A stretch of DNA of 64,000 nt, from NCBI RefSeq assembly GCF_024637875.1, contig NZ_CP102451.1, positions 1,367,001 through 1,431,000 on the forward strand, read 5' to 3'. Positions 28,060 through 37,719 of the stretch are shown one piece after another. The notes under the pieces were generated by a model. It saw nothing but the letters and a program-made list of their open reading frames with translations. It was not told the DNA's origin and ran no database searches. Within the stretch, counting starts at the first letter, position 1, and each line of letters begins with the position of its first letter. The position numbers and the translations under genes were made by a program. Origin of the DNA: Vagococcus luciliae. Lineage in GTDB: Bacteria; Bacillota; Bacilli; Lactobacillales; Vagococcaceae.

Positions 28060-28315
28060 AAAGTACTCCTATTCTATTTTTATTGTATATTTAAAGGTAA
28101 TGATTTAACTTTTATGAAGCAAACTATAAAGTAAAAACATGTATCATCATATTACCTAAAAGATATCAATCATACTGAAAGTTTAATCTTTAAAAAAATG
28201 GACTTTATCAAAACAAGTAAGAAGACTCTTTTTCTTTTTTACTTATAAATAACACAAGAAGGGGGTCTTTTATGCTACAATGAAACAGAAAAATAGAAAA
28301 AGGATTGGTATAATT

Positions 28316-29041
28316 ATGACAGTACTAGGTATTGATACATCAAATAAAGCGTTAGGTGTCGTACTTGGAGAAGAACAGAATCTCATCTCTTCTTATTACA
28401 GTCAAGCAAGTAAAAATCATAGTGAAACATTGATGCCAGCAATTGATTTTTGTGTTCGTGAAAGTCGGTTAGCACCGACAGATATCACTAAAATAATTGT
28501 GGCAAAAGGGCCAGGTTCCTATACAGGGTTAAGAATTGGTGTGACAACAGCTAAAACATTAAGTTGGAGCTTGAATGCCTCTTTATATGCTATATCTTCA
28601 CTTGCTTGTTTAGCAAAAAATATTCAACCAACAACTAAATTAATTGTGCCATTTATGGATGCCAGGCGAGGCTTTTTATATACAGGAGCTTATAAATATG
28701 ATGGATCTAAATTAATGAATGTTATTGAAGATCAATATATATCATTTGAAGAGTGGACTAAAATCTTACTAAGTTATGGAGAATCGATTGTTTTTATTGG
28801 AGAAGATTTTGGTAAATTACAAAGTTTATTTGAAACATTTTCCCTTGAAGCAGAAATCGAGTTAATTATTCAACCTTCTAATCCAGCTGTTATGTTGGAA
28901 TTAGAATATCTTATGGAAGAAATAACAGATATCGATGTCTTTGTTCCAACTTATTTGAAAAAAGTTGAAGCAGAAGAAGAATGGTTAAAAAAACAGCATG
29001 GGAAAGTTGAAGCACAGTCTTACGTTGAACGTTTAAGTTAA
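28316..29041 (+). CDS. tsaB: tRNA t6A synthesis protein TsaB
   Basis: A 241-residue ASKHA-fold protein that partners TsaD in forming threonylcarbamoyladenosine-37 of ANN-decoding tRNAs. LGIDTSNKALGVVLGE at the start, KGPGSYTGLRIGVTTAKTLS and DARRGFLYTGAY are typical. The start at 28316 matches the family N-terminus and follows AAAAAGGA. The in-frame ATG 36 bases upstream lies in an extended -10 (TATGCTACAATG) and is not used. It heads the tsaB-rimI-rimI-like-tsaD operon. Confidence 0.94.
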   Translation: MTVLGIDTSNKALGVVLGEEQNLISSYYSQASKNHSETLMPAIDFCVRESRLAPTDITKIIVAKGPGSYTGLRIGVTTAKTLSWSLNASLYAISSLACLAKNIQPTTKLIVPFMDARRGFLYTGAYKYDGSKLMNVIEDQYISFEEWTKILLSYGESIVFIGEDFGKLQSLFETFSLEAEIELIIQPSNPAVMLELEYLMEEITDIDVFVPTYLKKVEAEEEWLKKQHGKVEAQSYVERLS

Positions 29042-29059
29042 TCAATGAGGGGGGATGTT

Positions 29060-29518
29060 ATGATTGAAGCAGATTTGGAATTTCAAATAGCCAAAATAAC
29101 TGACATTATGGCGTTTCAGCAATTATTAAAAAATGTTTACGATGGAGAATCTCCTTGGAGTACGGCTATTTTGTGGATGGAACTAAGTAAAAAAAAGTAT
29201 GGTCGGTACATCAAAGCACAATTAAATCATGAATTAGTCGGATTTGGTGGTATTCGGATAGAGTGTAATGATGCTCATGTTACGAATATTGCTGTATTGA
29301 AAGATTACCAATTACAAGGTATTGGAACGCAGATTCTGCATCAATTAAGAAAAGAAGCAGTTAAAATGAATTGTTTAACCATGAGTTTAGAAGTAAGAGC
29401 ATCTAACCATCAAGCCATTTCAGTATATCGAGTATTTGGATTTAAACAAATTGGTGTGAAAGAAAATTATTATATTTCTTCGAATGAAGATGCAATTGAA
29501 ATGTCTTTAAGACTCTAG
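29060..29518 (+). CDS. rimI: Ribosomal protein S18 alanine N-acetyltransferase (RimI-type GNAT)
   Basis: A 152-residue GNAT acetyltransferase. The acetyl-CoA loop is LKDYQLQGIGTQIL; LEVRASNHQAISVYRVFGFKQIGVKENYY is the characteristic RimI end. The ATG at 29060 follows AGGGGGGATGTT; the ATG at 29045 lies upstream of that site. Position between tsaB and tsaD is the usual place for rimI in Firmicutes. Confidence 0.88.
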   Translation: MIEADLEFQIAKITDIMAFQQLLKNVYDGESPWSTAILWMELSKKKYGRYIKAQLNHELVGFGGIRIECNDAHVTNIAVLKDYQLQGIGTQILHQLRKEAVKMNCLTMSLEVRASNHQAISVYRVFGFKQIGVKENYYISSNEDAIEMSLRL

Positions 29519-29528
29519 GACGTGAGTT

Positions 29529-29957
29529 ATGAATAATAAAAATTTTGCTAGACAGTTAAAAAAAATAAGTAATAATATTTTTGAACATGGCAGTCCATGG
29601 ACTGAATCACAGTTTGAATCACAACTTATGCAAGCAAATACTGAAATCATTTACCATTTTGAAGATGACGAAATAATAGGGTACATCATTTGTCAAAGAG
29701 TATTGGATGAAGCTGAATTATTATTGATAGGTGTTATCCCTGGTTATAAACATCGAGGGATTGCAACACAATTATTGAAAGATATGTGTCAACGATTAAA
29801 ACAGAAAAAAGTGTTACACTTATTTTTAGAAGTGAGAGTCAAAAATATAGAAGCAATTTCTTTTTATGATAAACACGGTTTTAAAGAGTTAGGAATACGA
29901 AAAAATTATTATAAACACCCAAATGATGATGCAAAAATAATGCAGTTAGAGATTTAG
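29529..29957 (+). CDS. Second RimI-like GNAT acetyltransferase
   Basis: A 142-residue GNAT protein similar to the preceding RimI (shared pattern [29 protein letters not shown] and a matching C-terminus with DDA). The acetyl-CoA loop is [14 protein letters not shown]. It starts 10 bases after rimI and ends 11 bases before tsaD, so it looks like a tandem duplicate. Which copy modifies S18 cannot be told; one may have another protein target. Confidence 0.85.
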   Translation: MNNKNFARQLKKISNNIFEHGSPWTESQFESQLMQANTEIIYHFEDDEIIGYIICQRVLDEAELLLIGVIPGYKHRGIATQLLKDMCQRLKQKKVLHLFLEVRVKNIEAISFYDKHGFKELGIRKNYYKHPNDDAKIMQLEI

Positions 29958-29968
29958 GAAGTGAAAAA

Positions 29969-30985
29969 ATGGAAAAAAAAGAAATATATATTATTGCAAT
30001 AGAAAGTAGTTGTGATGAAACAAGCGTTGCTGTTATTAAAAATGGCAATGATATTTTATCTAATATTGTTGCATCTCAAATCAATAGCCACAAGCGATTT
30101 GGTGGAGTGGTTCCAGAAGTCGCTAGTCGTCATCATGTAGAACAAATTATACAGTGTATGTCATTAGCTATAGATGAAGCTAATATCACAGTTTCTGATT
30201 TGTCGGCTGTTGCAGTAACTTATGGACCTGGATTAGTAGGGTCTTTATTGATTGGGATTACTGCAGCAAAATCATTTGCATGGGCAAATGATTTACCACT
30301 TATTCCCGTTAATCATATGGCTGGTCATATCTATGCAGCTCGCTTTGTGGAAGAGATGACATTTCCTTTAATGGCATTACTTGTAAGTGGTGGACACACT
30401 GAACTTGTGTATATGACTGAACATGGTGAATTTGAAGTCATTGGTGAAACACGAGATGATGCAGCAGGAGAAGCTTATGATAAAGTAGGTAGAGTATTAG
30501 GATTAACCTATCCTAGTGGAAAAGAAATTGACGAATTAGCTCACAAAGGTCAGGATAATTATCATTTCCCAAGAGGCATGATAAAAGAAGATAATTTTGA
30601 TTTTAGTTTTAGTGGACTAAAAAGTTCAGTGATTAACCTGGTGCATAATGCCAAACAACGTGATGAAGTACTTTGTGATGTTGATTTAGCAGCAAGTTTT
30701 CAGAAAAGTGTGATTGATGTTTTAGTAGATAAAACTATAAGAGCTTGTAAAGTATATGATGTGAAGCAATTAATTGTCGCAGGTGGTGTCGCTGCTAACA
30801 AGGGACTTAGAGATACCTTGAAAATTGAATTGGCAAAAGAATTACCAAATGTGACACTAGTTGTGCCACCAATTAGTTTATGTGGAGATAACGCAGCAAT
30901 GATTGGAGCAGCTGGATTTGTTGAGTATCAAAAACAGCATACCTCTGATTGGCATTTAAATGCTAAACCAAGTTTAACACTATAA
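29969..30985 (+). CDS. tsaD: tRNA N6-adenosine threonylcarbamoyltransferase
   Basis: A 338-residue metal-binding ASKHA enzyme that transfers the threonylcarbamoyl group to A37 of t[16 protein letters not shown], the metal-binding [20 protein letters not shown] and [11 protein letters not shown] are the expected motifs. The length is standard. It is last in the operon, followed by a terminator. Confidence 0.97.
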   Translation: MEKKEIYIIAIESSCDETSVAVIKNGNDILSNIVASQINSHKRFGGVVPEVASRHHVEQIIQCMSLAIDEANITVSDLSAVAVTYGPGLVGSLLIGITAAKSFAWANDLPLIPVNHMAGHIYAARFVEEMTFPLMALLVSGGHTELVYMTEHGEFEVIGETRDDAAGEAYDKVGRVLGLTYPSGKEIDELAHKGQDNYHFPRGMIKEDNFDFSFSGLKSSVINLVHNAKQRDEVLCDVDLAASFQKSVIDVLVDKTIRACKVYDVKQLIVAGGVAANKGLRDTLKIELAKELPNVTLVVPPISLCGDNAAMIGAAGFVEYQKQHTSDWHLNAKPSLTL

Positions 30986-30991
30986 TTTATT

Positions 30992-31019
30992 AAGAGTAAC
31001 AGGAAACTGTTACTCTTTT
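30992..31019 (+). terminator. Intrinsic terminator after tsaD
   Basis: AAGAGTAACAG/CTGTTACTCTT with a GAAA loop and TTTT. Confidence 0.9.
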
Positions 31020-31136
31020 GCGTTAATAAGATAAGACATAATAAAGCATTAAAATTTAATGCTTTAACTTGAATTATCAATGAAATAAAGAGAAAATAGA
31101 GGTTGGATGAATTATATAAAGAATGAGGTAGACGTC

Positions 31137-31952
31137 ATGAACAATCAGCCAATTGGTTTTTTGGATTCTGGTGTAGGAGGATTAACAGTTGTAAGAGAAG
31201 CATTAAAACAACTACCAAATGAGACACTGTATTACATTGGAGATACTGCTAGATGTCCATATGGACCACGTCCAGTTGAACAAATTAAAGAATTCACATG
31301 GGATATGGTTCACTTTTTATTAAATAAGAATGTCAAAATGATTGTGATTGCATGTAATACTGCAACTGCTGTCGCTTTGGAAGAAATTAAAGAGTCATTA
31401 GATATTCCTGTTGTAGGGGTGATTGTCCCAGGATCTCGAGCTGCTTTACGAGAAACGCATAATGGACGTATTGGTGTCATCGGAACGGTTGGAACGATAA
31501 ATAGTGAAGAATATACCAAAGAAATAAAACGTAAGTCATTAAATGTTAATGTATTAGGGCTTGCTTGCCCAAAATTTGTTCCTATTGTAGAAAGTCATGA
31601 GTATCAATCAACTATCGCTAAAAAAGTTGTAGCTGAAACGTTGCAGTATTTTAAGACATCAAACATTGATACTTTAGTAATGGGATGTACTCACTACCCA
31701 TTATTAAAACCATTTATTAAAGATGTCATGGGAGAAAAGGTTAAATTAATTGATTCAGGAGCTGAAACAATTACTGAAGTGAGTGTGTTACTTGATTATT
31801 ATGAAATAGCAGCCTTACCAGATACATCATTAAAAGAGCACCAATTTTATACAACGGGGTCGGTTCGAAACTTTGAAAAAATCAGTTCTGATTGGTTGTC
31901 ATTAGAGAACATAATAGTAGAACATGTAGATATTACACGTATGGGAGATTAG
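31137..31952 (+). CDS. murI: Glutamate racemase
   Basis: A 271-residue enzyme making D-glutamate for peptidoglycan. IGFLDSGVGGLTVVREALKQ, the first catalytic Cys in ACNTATAVAL and the second in GCTHYPLLKP are intact. The start at 31137 follows GAGGTAGACGTC and gives the usual N-terminus; an in-frame ATG at 31107 also has a fair site and cannot be excluded. It is the first of a run of closely spaced genes. Confidence 0.95.
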   Translation: MNNQPIGFLDSGVGGLTVVREALKQLPNETLYYIGDTARCPYGPRPVEQIKEFTWDMVHFLLNKNVKMIVIACNTATAVALEEIKESLDIPVVGVIVPGSRAALRETHNGRIGVIGTVGTINSEEYTKEIKRKSLNVNVLGLACPKFVPIVESHEYQSTIAKKVVAETLQYFKTSNIDTLVMGCTHYPLLKPFIKDVMGEKVKLIDSGAETITEVSVLLDYYEIAALPDTSLKEHQFYTTGSVRNFEKISSDWLSLENIIVEHVDITRMGD

Positions 31953-31955
31953 AGA

Positions 31956-33317
31956 ATGAGACATGATAAACGAAAAAATAATGAAATGAGAAAAGTATCT
32001 TTTGTATTAGACTATTTAGATTATCCTGAAGGGTCAGTTTTAGTTAATTTTGGAAATACAAAAGTCATTGTTAACGCAACGATAGAAAACTCTGTTCCTC
32101 CATTTTTAAGAGAGACAGGAACAGGATGGGTAACGGCTGAATATAGTATGTTACCACGAGCAACGCATACTCGAAATAGACGGGAAAGTAGCAAGGGTAA
32201 ATTAACAGGGCGTACTATGGAAATACAACGATTGATTGGTCGGTCACTACGTTCGGTGATTGATTTGAAAAAATTAGGTGAACGCTCGATTGTAATTGAT
32301 TGCGATGTGATTCAAGCAGATGGAGGTACTAGAACAGCTAGTATTACGGGTGCATTTTTAGCCTTAAAAATGGCAGTGGATACTTTAGTAGAAAGCGGAG
32401 AATTAACAGAAAATCCAATTACATCTCACTTGGCTGCGATTAGTGTGGGGTTAAATCACTATGGAGAAGCAATCACAGATTTAGATTATGAAGAAGATTC
32501 AGCAGCTCAAGTTGATTGTAATGTTGTGATGACAGAAAAATTAGAATTAATTGAGATTCAAGGGACAGGTGAAGAGGCAACCTTTACAAGAGGAGAGTTG
32601 AATCAATTATTAGATTATGCTGAAAAAAGCGTGACAGAACTTATTCGCTTGCAAAAAAATGCGTTAGCGTTAAGAAATGTTGCAAAAAAACAAGAAGAAC
32701 CTGTTTTGAAAAATCATTTATTAATTGCGACAAGAAATGAAGGAAAAGCAAAAGAGTTTGTTGAATTATTTAAATCAAGAGGATACGAGATTAAAACATT
32801 ACTTGATTATCCAGAAATGGCAGATATTGAAGAAACAGGAAAAACATTTGAAGAAAATGCTCGACTAAAAGCAGAAGGAATTGCTAAAGAGTTAAATTGC
32901 TTGGTTTTAGCAGATGATTCTGGTTTGAAAGTAGATGCGTTGGGTGGGCAACCAGGCGTTTATTCAGCAAGATATGCAGGTGAGAGAAAAAGTGATGCAG
33001 CGAACAATGCTAAATTATTACATGAATTAACTGATATACCAATGGATGAACGTACAGCACAGTTTCATTGTACGCTAGTACTTGCTGAACCAGGGAAAGA
33101 AAGTTTGGTGGTATCCGGCGAATTATCAGGTATGATTGGTCGTATTCCACGTGGAAATAATGGATTTGGATATGATCCATTATTTATTATTCCAGAGACA
33201 GATAAAACATTAGCAGAAATGACGGCAGATGAAAAAAATAAGATTAGTCATCGAGCAAAGGCTTTACATGAATTGGATAAAAAAATAGATGCTTGGTTAG
33301 GAGAGAAAAGCAAATGA
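31956..33317 (+). CDS. Fused RNase PH / XTP-dITP diphosphatase (RdgB)
   Basis: A 453-residue two-domain protein. Residues 1 to about 238 are RNase PH, which trims tRNA 3' ends, with [29 protein letters not shown] and [10 protein letters not shown] intact. From about 252 comes a Ham1/RdgB pyrophosphatase that removes non-canonical purine nucleotides ([40 protein letters not shown]). The join is a short linker, [13 protein letters not shown]. The same fusion is known in enterococci and related lactic acid bacteria. It starts 3 bases after murI and overlaps the next gene. Confidence 0.94.
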   Translation: MRHDKRKNNEMRKVSFVLDYLDYPEGSVLVNFGNTKVIVNATIENSVPPFLRETGTGWVTAEYSMLPRATHTRNRRESSKGKLTGRTMEIQRLIGRSLRSVIDLKKLGERSIVIDCDVIQADGGTRTASITGAFLALKMAVDTLVESGELTENPITSHLAAISVGLNHYGEAITDLDYEEDSAAQVDCNVVMTEKLELIEIQGTGEEATFTRGELNQLLDYAEKSVTELIRLQKNALALRNVAKKQEEPVLKNHLLIATRNEGKAKEFVELFKSRGYEIKTLLDYPEMADIEETGKTFEENARLKAEGIAKELNCLVLADDSGLKVDALGGQPGVYSARYAGERKSDAANNAKLLHELTDIPMDERTAQFHCTLVLAEPGKESLVVSGELSGMIGRIPRGNNGFGYDPLFIIPETDKTLAEMTADEKNKISHRAKALHELDKKIDAWLGEKSK

Positions 33318-33832
33318 AATATTTAGTCGTTAGTGATAATCATGGTGTAGCATCTTATTTAGAAGATATAAAAGCAAAATGGTTAAATAATGTAGATTAT
33401 TTTTTTCATTGTGGGGATTCAGAATTATCTCCTGAAGACGATATTTGGTCAACGTTTCATGTTGTGCGTGGAAATTGTGATTATTATCAGGAATACGATA
33501 CGGTTGAAGTTGTAGAGACATCAGAAGATAGAGTGTTATTAACACATGGGCACTTATTTAACGTGAATATGACATTTGATAAACTACTTTATCAGGCTGA
33601 AGAAGTACAGGCAAACATCGTATTATATGGACATACACATCAGTTATTTGTGGACATGGTAGATGATATTTTATTGTTAAACCCAGGCAGTATTTCTCAA
33701 CCACGGGGTAAGTATAGCTATTTAAAGACATATGCTATCATTACACATCAATCAGATGGTTATTTAGTGGAATATTATAATGAAAGACATGAATTACAAA
33801 AAGAATTAACCCATTTCTTTTTAATGGATTAA
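33314..33832 (+). CDS. YfcE/MJ0936-type metallophosphoesterase
   Basis: A 172-residue calcineurin-like phosphoesterase with the metal motifs [29 protein letters not shown] and YGHTHQL all present. The ATG overlaps the rph-rdgB stop, with AGGAG in the end of that gene, indicating coupled translation. Members hydrolyse phosphodiesters in vitro; the cellular substrate is not known. Pairing with rdgB is common in Firmicutes. Confidence 0.9.
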   Translation: MKYLVVSDNHGVASYLEDIKAKWLNNVDYFFHCGDSELSPEDDIWSTFHVVRGNCDYYQEYDTVEVVETSEDRVLLTHGHLFNVNMTFDKLLYQAEEVQANIVLYGHTHQLFVDMVDDILLLNPGSISQPRGKYSYLKTYAIITHQSDGYLVEYYNERHELQKELTHFFLMD

Positions 33833-33859
33833 TGATTAAAGGTGTATGGAGGAAATGAT

Positions 33860-34324
33860 ATGATTGGATCGACTGTAAAAAAATTATTGCTAGAAAATGA
33901 AGCAGATTTTTTAATATCTGCAGAAAATGTGGCAACACTAAATGAAATAAATTCACTCGAGCATGCTCTACTTGTTTTAACGAAAATAGGGTATTCTCGA
34001 GTACCAGTTTTAAATAAAGAAGAACAATTAGTAGGTTTAGTTTCTCTATCACAAGTAGTTGATCAAATGTTTGGAATGGAAGATTTTGAGCCACAAAATT
34101 TGTCTGGTAAAAAAGTATCTGATGTAATGGATACAAATATGTCACCTGCACAATTGCCGATAGATTTAGAAAAAACACTCCATTTATTAGTTGATAACAA
34201 TTTTATTCCTGTCGTGGATGAAAACAATCAATTTATGGGGATTATTACGAGAAAAGAAATATTAAAAGCTGTTAATCATTTAGCACATGAATTAGAGACG
34301 GAATATAACGTGATGATGAAATAA
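33860..34324 (+). CDS. cbpB: CBS-pair protein, CbpB/DarB-like c-di-AMP receptor
   Basis: A 154-residue protein made of two CBS motifs. The stretch NSLEHALLVLTKIGYSRVPVL closely resembles B. subtilis YkuL (DarB) and listerial CbpB, which bind cyclic di-AMP and in the unbound state stimulate the (p)ppGpp synthetase Rel. The second CBS carries FIPVVDENNQFMGIITRKE. The start follows TGGAGGAAATGAT. It precedes an M20 deacetylase and a convergent mscS, homologues of ykuR and ykuT. Function is inferred from family and context. Confidence 0.82.
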   Translation: MIGSTVKKLLLENEADFLISAENVATLNEINSLEHALLVLTKIGYSRVPVLNKEEQLVGLVSLSQVVDQMFGMEDFEPQNLSGKKVSDVMDTNMSPAQLPIDLEKTLHLLVDNNFIPVVDENNQFMGIITRKEILKAVNHLAHELETEYNVMMK

Positions 34325-34339
34325 GTAAGGGGGACATAT

Positions 34340-35473
34340 ATGGAACGTATTTCAGAAGATGAATTGATTCAAATTAGGAGAGAGTTACATCAGATACCAG
34401 AACTTGGCCTAGAAGAAGAAAAAACTTCAACCTATTTACTAGAAAACATACGTGCATTACCTCAAGATAGATTGATTATTAAAGTACAAGATACTGCTAT
34501 TATAGTGACTGTTAAAGGAAATAATTCATCAAAAACACTTGCATGGCGTACAGATATCGATGCACTGCCAATATTAGAAAAAACGGACTTGCCATTTCAA
34601 TCAACACATGAAGGTGTTATGCATGCATGCGGTCATGATTTCCATATGACCATTGCTTTAGGATTATTAAAAAATGTGGTGTATGCTGAATTAAAGAATG
34701 ATGTTGTTTTCTTTTTTCAACCAGCTGAAGAAAATAAAAGTGGTGCTAAAATTTACACAGATAATCATTTTTTAGATGTGAAAATGATTGATGAGATTTA
34801 CGGATTACATGTGAGTCCAACTTTACCAGTAGGAAGTGTTTCAACACGTGTAGGAACACTATTTGCTGGAGATTGTGGGTTTAGTGCCCGCTTTTACGGA
34901 AAAGAAAGTCATGCTGCATTACCTCATGAGGGAAATGATATGATTGTTGCTGTGTCATCGTTTATTCAACAAATTCAAACTATTGTGAGTCGAAATGTTA
35001 ACCCAATGGACTCGGCTGTCATTACCTTCGGACAACTCAATGCTGGTGTTGCAAGTAATGTTTTACCTGGATATGCTGATTTAACTGGAACAATTCGAAC
35101 ATTAACACATGAGGTGACAGATTTAGTTGTTCAACGTGTAAAAGATATCGTAAAAGGTATTGAGGTTACTTATCAATGTAAAGTAGAAATTGATTTTAAT
35201 CAACTTGGTTATGTTCCAGTAGTTAATGATAAAGACACCACAACAAAATTAATGGATTTTTTCAATGAACAACAAGATATGGTGGTTGAAATAGCAACCC
35301 CTTTAATGACAGCGGAAGATTTTGGTTATTTATTAAAGCAAATACCAGGGACGATGTTTTGGCTTGGAGTGGACAGCCAATATGGACTACACCATCCATC
35401 ATTTAATCCCAATGAGTCTGCTTTAATAAAGGCAGTAACACTAATGACTGATTATTTTATATCGCAAGATTAA
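34340..35473 (+). CDS. M20-family N-acetyldiaminopimelate deacetylase
   Basis: A 377-residue metallopeptidase-fold enzyme. IRRELHQIPELGLEE, the metal ligands in HACGHDFHM, PAEENKSGAK and the dimerisation-domain string ESHAALPHEGND mark the M20D amidohydrolases. Best fit is the acetyl-DAP deacetylase of lysine/meso-DAP synthesis, the ykuR type, but no other dap gene is in the window and related amidohydrolases cleave other N-acyl amino acids. It begins 15 bases after the CBS gene. Confidence 0.78.
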   Translation: MERISEDELIQIRRELHQIPELGLEEEKTSTYLLENIRALPQDRLIIKVQDTAIIVTVKGNNSSKTLAWRTDIDALPILEKTDLPFQSTHEGVMHACGHDFHMTIALGLLKNVVYAELKNDVVFFFQPAEENKSGAKIYTDNHFLDVKMIDEIYGLHVSPTLPVGSVSTRVGTLFAGDCGFSARFYGKESHAALPHEGNDMIVAVSSFIQQIQTIVSRNVNPMDSAVITFGQLNAGVASNVLPGYADLTGTIRTLTHEVTDLVVQRVKDIVKGIEVTYQCKVEIDFNQLGYVPVVNDKDTTTKLMDFFNEQQDMVVEIATPLMTAEDFGYLLKQIPGTMFWLGVDSQYGLHHPSFNPNESALIKAVTLMTDYFISQD

Positions 35474-35477
35474 TAAA

Positions 35478-35513
35478 GATAGAGCCTCCTACCTAATAGT
35501 AGAAGACTCTATC
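35478..35513. terminator. Hairpin between convergent deacetylase and mscS
   Basis: GATAGAG/CTCTATC with an inner CTAC/GTAG. No long T run is present, so strength is uncertain. Confidence 0.55.
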
Positions 35514-35519
35514 ACTATG

Positions 35520-36419
35520 TTATATTTTAAGGTTAAGCGGTGTAGAAGGAAGTTTTATGCCTGCTTTTGTTAAAGCTTCAATATAAGCCGTCATCATTTG
35601 CGTTTTGACTCCAAATTGAGAGCCACTAATAGCATAAACAGTTGAACGAATGGCGAAATAACCATTACCTAAATCAACTAATCCAACAAGGTTAGGTTCA
35701 GAACGGATATCGGTTAAATTAATGATTTTTTCTTCATTAATTGATTTCATAATAGCCATTATTTGATCAATATCATCGGTTGGGTTGACTCTGATATCTA
35801 CTACAACTAATTGATTGCCTCTAGATAAGTTACTAACAATAAGGATTTGGCGATTAGGTATATAGTTCATTGTCCCATTAAAACTTTTAATACGAGTAGT
35901 ACGTAGTCCAATGTCATTAACAATTCCTTCGATATCATCAATTACAACATGATCACCTACATCTAATTGACGCTCATAAATAATAAAAAATCCTGTTAAT
36001 ACATCATTAATAAATCCTTGTGCTCCAAGACCAATAGCGATACCAGCAATTCCAGCCCCAGCTATTAATGATCCAACAGGGACACCTATAATGGTTAAAA
36101 ATGAATAGATACCTATGAAAAATAAACTATACTGTACTGCATTTCGGGACAAGGTTCTTAACGTATGCATTCTATTTTCGCTAAAATTATCCTTCTTTTT
36201 ATTATTATTCTTAAATGATTTATCAATCACTTTAAATAAGACTTTACGAATAATAGTCAGTAATAGTAAAACGATTAAAATTAAGATAGCCTTATTAATA
36301 ACCGAAGCAATTATTTTATTCCAGTCAAGTTGATTCAAAAAACGATTGATCCCTCTCACATTTTTTGCAGCCTCATTTAGAACTTCCGGTGTCTGAGAAC
36401 TTGTTGTTGTTTCTTGCAA
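35520..36419 (-). CDS. MscS-family mechanosensitive channel
   Basis: A 299-residue small-conductance mechanosensitive channel, homologous in plan to B. subtilis YkuT. Three hydrophobic segments precede the pore helix region GSLIAGAGIAGIAIGLGAQG, and the beta domain follows (DVGDHVVIDDIEGIVNDIGLR). The TTG at 36419 is preferred because GAAAGGAG lies 7 bases before it; the in-frame ATG six codons upstream overlaps that site. It releases solutes on hypo-osmotic shock. Confidence 0.88.
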   Translation of the reverse strand: MQETTTSSQTPEVLNEAAKNVRGINRFLNQLDWNKIIASVINKAILILIVLLLLTIIRKVLFKVIDKSFKNNNKKKDNFSENRMHTLRTLSRNAVQYSLFFIGIYSFLTIIGVPVGSLIAGAGIAGIAIGLGAQGFINDVLTGFFIIYERQLDVGDHVVIDDIEGIVNDIGLRTTRIKSFNGTMNYIPNRQILIVSNLSRGNQLVVVDIRVNPTDDIDQIMAIMKSINEEKIINLTDIRSEPNLVGLVDLGNGYFAIRSTVYAISGSQFGVKTQMMTAYIEALTKAGIKLPSTPLNLKI

Positions 36420-36540
36420 ACTAAACACTCCTTTCATATCAAGTATTACTTACTATAATAATGTATAAATTGTTGTGAAATCAAGTAGATAATGGTATTC
36501 TATTGTTAGTAATTTACAAGAGAGGCAGGAGATGTTTTAT

Positions 36541-36969
36541 ATGACAGGAACAGAAGTAGCCGCTATAATAGCTGCTGTAGCGTTTGCAGTATTAGTAGTA
36601 GTGCTAGTCATTTTTTTATTGCAATTAAATAAAAATATAACCAAATCAATGGAAAAAGTTAATGGAATTTTAGATGAAGCGGACAAAACCGTCACAGTTT
36701 TAACACAAGATGTTGATATACTGTTAAAACAAAGTGAAGATTTATTAGTCATTGGAAATGATTTACTATCTGATGTGACGCAAAAAGTAGAAACAATTGA
36801 TCCCCTATTTCATGCGGTAGCTGATTTAAGTGAAAGCGTATCAGAATTAAACAGTTCAAGCAAAACAATATTATCAAAAGTAGGGGAAGCAAGTAAGACA
36901 GCAGCTACTGCAACAGTTGTGGGAAAGGCAGCACAGACAGCTTCTCATTTGTTTAAGAAAAATAAATAG
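36541..36969 (+). CDS. DUF948 protein (YtxG-like)
   Basis: A 142-residue protein with one N-terminal membrane helix (about 2-28) and a long helical, coiled-coil-like cytosolic part. DUF948 members such as YtxG lie next to ytxH in Bacillus general-stress operons; here too a YtxH-like gene follows after 23 bases. Two ATG codons (36532, 36541) are possible; the second is nine bases after AGGAG. Role unknown, probably envelope stress. Confidence 0.78.
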   Translation: MTGTEVAAIIAAVAFAVLVVVLVIFLLQLNKNITKSMEKVNGILDEADKTVTVLTQDVDILLKQSEDLLVIGNDLLSDVTQKVETIDPLFHAVADLSESVSELNSSSKTILSKVGEASKTAATATVVGKAAQTASHLFKKNK

Positions 36970-36992
36970 AATGAATATTAGGAGGAAATAGT

Positions 36993-37433
36993 ATGTCAAA
37001 AAAATCAAGTGGCTTTTTAGCAGGAGCAGTTATTGGGGGAGTAGCAGCAGCAACAGCAGCTCTTTTATTAGCACCAACTAGTGGAAAAAAACTGAGAAAA
37101 GATTTATTAGAACAATTAGATGATTTATCTGATGGTAAAGCAAGTGAATTAGTTGATTTAGCTCAAGAAAAAGGGGTTGAATTAGGAGAGTTAGCAAAAG
37201 AAAAAACAGCTGAATACCCTTGGGTAGGAGAACAGATTTCCCAATTGAAAGATGATTCTTCTGAGTTATTAGATAATTTTAAAAATCAAACACAAACATT
37301 GAGTGAAGGTTTTCAAACTAATTCTGATAAATTAAAGTCCACTGTAAAACCTATTGTAGAAGATGATATTGTGTTAAGTACTGATGATATTGCAGATGAT
37401 GTAACTGAAGCAATTGAAGATAGACAAAAATAG
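36993..37433 (+). CDS. YtxH-domain protein
   Basis: A 146-residue protein with an N-terminal Gly/Ala-rich hydrophobic segment (FLAGAVIGGVAAATAALLLAPTSGKKLR), the YtxH signature, then an acidic helical tail. RBS TTAGGAGGAA. It probably forms an operon with the DUF948 gene and ends in a strong terminator. Relatives are general-stress proteins of unknown mechanism. Confidence 0.82.
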   Translation: MSKKSSGFLAGAVIGGVAAATAALLLAPTSGKKLRKDLLEQLDDLSDGKASELVDLAQEKGVELGELAKEKTAEYPWVGEQISQLKDDSSELLDNFKNQTQTLSEGFQTNSDKLKSTVKPIVEDDIVLSTDDIADDVTEAIEDRQK

Positions 37434-37438
37434 TAGTT

Positions 37439-37476
37439 AAAGCAACGATGAGAACCTTTCATCGTTGCTTTTTTTG
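37439..37476 (+). terminator. Intrinsic terminator after ytxH-like gene
   Basis: AAAGCAACGATGA/TCATCGTTGCTTT followed by T. Confidence 0.9.
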
Positions 37477-37672
37477 TTTCGTTTTATATATTAAAAAATT
37501 AGTGGATTATTATTAAAATATGAGCATGATATGGAAGAATTATAGATTATTATTAGTTTAGTGAATGATAAATTACATGATAATCATTTTATGTAAAGGT
37601 TAGAACAGTTTGTTATTTTAAGAAAAGCTCTGTGAATTTTTTAGTGAAAAAATGTCTCATAATTTTTAACTA

Positions 37673-37681
37673 TGTTATAAT
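37673..37681 (+). promoter_or_regulatory. Extended -10 of the ECF transporter operon
   Basis: TGTTATAAT lies 39 bases before the first gene. The -35 is poor, as expected for an extended -10 promoter. Confidence 0.55.
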
Positions 37682-37719
37682 GACTAAGTTAAAAAATTTT
37701 TTTAGGGAGTTTTTATGTT

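Noticed and set aside
28280-28315. Twelve-codon longer start for TsaB
   Set aside because: The ATG overlaps the extended -10 and the extra residues are not part of the family.
33741-34178. 145-residue minus-strand frame with hydrophobic segments
   Set aside because: Shadow of the phosphoesterase and CBS genes; the coding strand carries clear domains.
37565-37605. Fur-like sequence around ATGATAATCAT before the ECF operon
   Set aside because: Only the centre matches; the flanks do not fit a 7-1-7 site, and it is about 80 bases upstream of the -10.
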